Of a DNA stretch of 64,000 nucleotides, positions 61,007 to 64,000 are shown piece by piece. Numbering within the stretch: position 1 is the first letter of the stretch; each line of letters starts with the position of its first letter. Source of the stretch: Sclerurus mexicanus (Eukaryota; Chordata; Aves; Passeriformes; Furnariidae); contig VWZF01006750.1 of the NCBI GenBank assembly GCA_013396755.1, positions 1,196,339 through 1,260,338 on the forward strand. The letters are read 5' to 3'. Under the pieces are notes generated by a model. The model worked only from the letters and a program-made list of their open reading frames with translations. It ran no database searches and was not told the origin of the DNA. Made by a program: the position numbers and the translations under genes.

Positions 61007-64000
61007 GTGTAGATCAGTACATAAGGTGTTCAGTTCCCAATCAAACTCACTCCATTAACTCAGACAGGGTCAAATTCTCAAGTCTTCACACTTTATTTTG
61101 CACAGTGTTCCTGTAAGGTATATTAAGGATTGCATCTGGGGTTTGATGATGAAAAAGTCTTCAATTAAAACAAAAGTTCTAATAACTCGGTGTGGCTGAA
61201 TAAGTAGGCTATATTCTACTATGAAGAATTAAATTTTAACAAAAAAACACTCTTCCATTCTACCATTATGAAATCAAAATGTAATTGCATGGTATCATAC
61301 TGGCCTCCATAAATAGTATGATGCATCACCTAAGATTTAAGGACATAAGAGTCCCAGTGAAATTAAATTTAAGTGGTTTTTTTTTCAATACTTATCAAAG
61401 AAGAATATTATATTGGGGTTTGGCTAATGAATTCCTGTTGATCAGAGTCTTTGCCCAGTAAATCATGCAATAATTCTTTCAAGGCTGTTCTGAACTTAAA
61501 AATAAGCTGCAGCTCACTGAAAATTATACGATGATTCTTAAACTTCATAAAGAATTCCTTCAGAAAATTATGTCATTTCTGACAGAATATAATCTGTTCC
61601 CTGACAGCAAGTGCACAATGGCAGACTAAAGGTACTAGAGGCATTTTTGTGCTATCCCAAAATAGCAAACAAGGTATGTGGCTCATTATAGTGAATATGA
61701 GCTTCTAGTAAGTGTTGCTAATAAGCCAGCAAAACCTCTGTGGTATTGTGGTATCAACAAAAATTCAAGGGGTGAAATGCATGAGATAATATCAGTCTAT
61801 CATGTTTTTTACACTCTTGGGTGAAAAAAGTCCTAGCCTACTCATGCCCCCAGAGCTGAAGCTATCAACATTCTGCTTCTCACCTCCAAGGTCAGGATTA
61901 ATTTCCTTTTTTCAATACTTCTACCTATGAAGAATGAACTAAATAAACGGAATCGACAGATAAAGTATTTTATGAATAAATTAGGAAGTCTTTCCCTCCT
62001 GTCATTGTCACCCCTTGAAGTGACAGATTAGCTGCTGATCTGAAATCTATCAAGTGAATTCTTGAGCTAACGCCCTCCTGTCCTCCCCAGAGAAAACCCT
62101 AGTTAAATAAAAAACAGTTATAAAAAGACATTTCTCACAAAAAGCTAAAGATGCTGAATCTTGGTGCTGTAGGTCTCGCTCTACCACACAGATTCAAAGC
62201 TTATATAGACATTTTCTGCTAGGAGCAGTAATATTTTCCTTTCAGAAAAGCAGGATTTGCAAAGCCTGACAGACTCCACAGACCACCTTATTAGCTGACA
62301 TTCACTAAATTTTAACTAAGATCCAAATCTATGTTGTTTATTCACATAGAATGTGCCTTTGGTCTTTATTGCTAATTAATTCGCTTTACAAACTCATCTG
62401 CCTAATGTTTAAAGTTGTTTTACAAATAGGAGGTTCAAAGTTGATACTGCCTCTTCATCTTCAGTGCACCCAGCTTGGTCTACGTGTTGTGGCACATATG
62501 GAATGTAGAATCATTCATTGATCTAACACACTCAAAATATAGACACCAGGGAACAAATTAAGGGCAAAATCCTTCTCTCAGATCTGTTGTGCATGGATCA
62601 GAGATAAGCAGTACAAATTAGAGGTTTTCTCAGCTGCAATGTACAAATGTTGCTTCATGAGTTCCCCTCTAGGCTTCAAAAAGAGGTTGTGCTATTTGTG
62701 CAATAACATCCTCTTTGGGCCAGGCAAATCTCCAAGGGAGTGTGGTCTGGCCAAAAAAAGACCATTTTGTCTTTCAGGTCTTTGCTCCCATTAGACATTT
62801 GCACACACACACTTCACTGAACATGAGATCGAATCAATACAAACAGGCCTGCTCAGGAATGAAACATGAGCACTCAATAAAATAAATAAAGAAAGAAATA
62901 TGTGTACAGTCCCCAGCCTGATGAAGAATTCAAATTGCCTCAGAGTGTTTTCACAGGTTTACACATAGAGCTTGTTTAATTTTCTGTTAATTCCCTGTGT
63001 TGTGTGCTTATTGCAGTTTACTTTTACTCTAATTAAAAGGAAATATCAGGCAAGGTTGCTGTGTTTATCCTTCATCAATATAGCCAGGAGAAAGCCAGTG
63101 CATGGGTTAATGATGGATTTTCACCTCCCTTTAATGTTCACAGTGCCTATGAATTTAGATTTCTGCATGATTAGAAGGAAGGTTGTACTGCCTGCTGAAC
63201 TACACGTGAAGCATGTCTGCTCCAGGTCCCAACGCTATATCATACTTGGCTGGTCACTGAGGTAGGTTCTTGTCAGGGTATTGCTACCTGGGAGCAAAGA
63301 GAAGACATTACTAGTGAGACAAATACTGTGAGATTTGTACCCATGATCCATGTAATATGTTTATTTATGTCAGCCAGAATATTTTTTCTCACATACAGGA
63401 GGGAGCAGTCTTGTGTTTTGTCTTTGAAATGTGATGCTCTGAAACAATCAAATATACTGAATTCATTTCCAGCTATGGCATCAGCGACAGGTATGCTACT
63501 AGAAAGGTGTTCACAGTGTTTATGCTCTAGTAACCTACTCCCAGGAAGAGATCCATCATTTCAGTGCTCTGAGGCATCTGGGCTCCAAGCTCTGCGTGGG
63601 ATTTGGGACTCCTGTCTTGGAAACAAGTTTGATAGATATGGTGCCTAAGATGTGGGAACAGCAACTGCTCCAATTTCTGAAGAAAATCCTCCAGCTCCTG
63701 TCAATATTAAGAATAGCTGAAAATCAGATTATAAATCCAAGGACACACACAATGTACAAAGTAGGCTTAAAACTAGTGAATGCTCTAAGCAAAAGGCTTT
63801 TATTCTTGCCTCACTGGATACTCCTCATTGAAATCATCACAACTAGTCTGGATACATTTTGGTTTGAAATGTAGCTGAAATTAATTTGAATCCAAAGATT
63901 TGCATCTTTTGTATTTACAAAAAAACTAAGGCCAGTATTTACTTTTAATATGTCACTACTGTCCTGTATCGTCAGTAGAAGCTTTTTGAATATTAAGGCT
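61007..64000. other. Unique AT-rich non-coding DNA
   Basis: No exon, RNA gene or repeat family recognised. An AAATAAA-type A-rich stretch lies at about 62875-62900 and a (CA)n of five or six units near 62802-62812. The frames 62972-63265, 63328-63648 and 63596-63874 (+) are unfamiliar and overlapping, and are not called. Confidence 0.6.

Noticed and set aside
1..64000. CRISPR arrays, operons, tRNA, rRNA or bacterial mobile elements
   Set aside because: None seen. All interpretable repeats are vertebrate (avian) retroelements and microsatellites.

Overview
This window reads as a piece of a bird nuclear genome: AT-rich, non-coding DNA from an intergenic desert or a very long intron. The diagnosis rests on the repeats. 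Seven pieces carry hallmarks of avian CR1 LINEs: the C-terminal part of the CR1 reverse-transcriptase ORF, the characteristic 3' UTR wording, and a 3' end made of short ATTCTGTG-type repeats instead of a poly(A) tail. There is also an LTR of a type widespread in birds. No CRISPR array, operon, bacterial-type gene or bacterial mobile element is present, and no reading frame has a recognisable host protein domain.

Layout. 1-16646 is mostly unique AT-rich sequence. It holds a faint ancient amniote repeat near 1061-1140, two homeodomain-site-rich stretches that could be conserved regulatory DNA, an extremely AT-rich block with a large inverted repeat (9494-9617), and an A/C-rich simple tract (13795-13938). 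16647-17418 is a CR1 copy with a decayed ORF2 C-terminus. 17419-26220 holds an A-rich tract, a short CR1 3' end (22057-22160) and a 1-kb antisense CR1 (25237-26220). Inside that CR1 sits a 29-bp exact copy of sequence found about 1.5 kb upstream. 26221-40609 is unique DNA with a nested inverted repeat (27120-27297), small tandem repeats, a (TG)n tract and a GC-richer unassigned block (about 37840-38640). 40610-40711 is a truncated, CpG-decayed 7SL (SRP) RNA pseudogene. 41731-48926 has three more CR1 pieces and a possible old retroviral LTR/leader remnant. 48927-64000 has a compound (AT)n/(TG)n microsatellite, a pair of hairpins, an antisense solo LTR with readable TATA and AATAAA signals (58076-58632) and one last antisense CR1 fragment (60834-61006).

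There is no set of genes here that works together. The biology is retrotransposon decay, microsatellites and possible distal regulatory sequence. The most unusual observations are the 7SL pseudogene, the 29-bp apparent templated insertion, the nested inverted repeat at 27.1-27.3 kb and the unassigned GC-richer block. Family assignments are from memory of consensus sequences. No database search or alignment was run, so boundaries are approximate.
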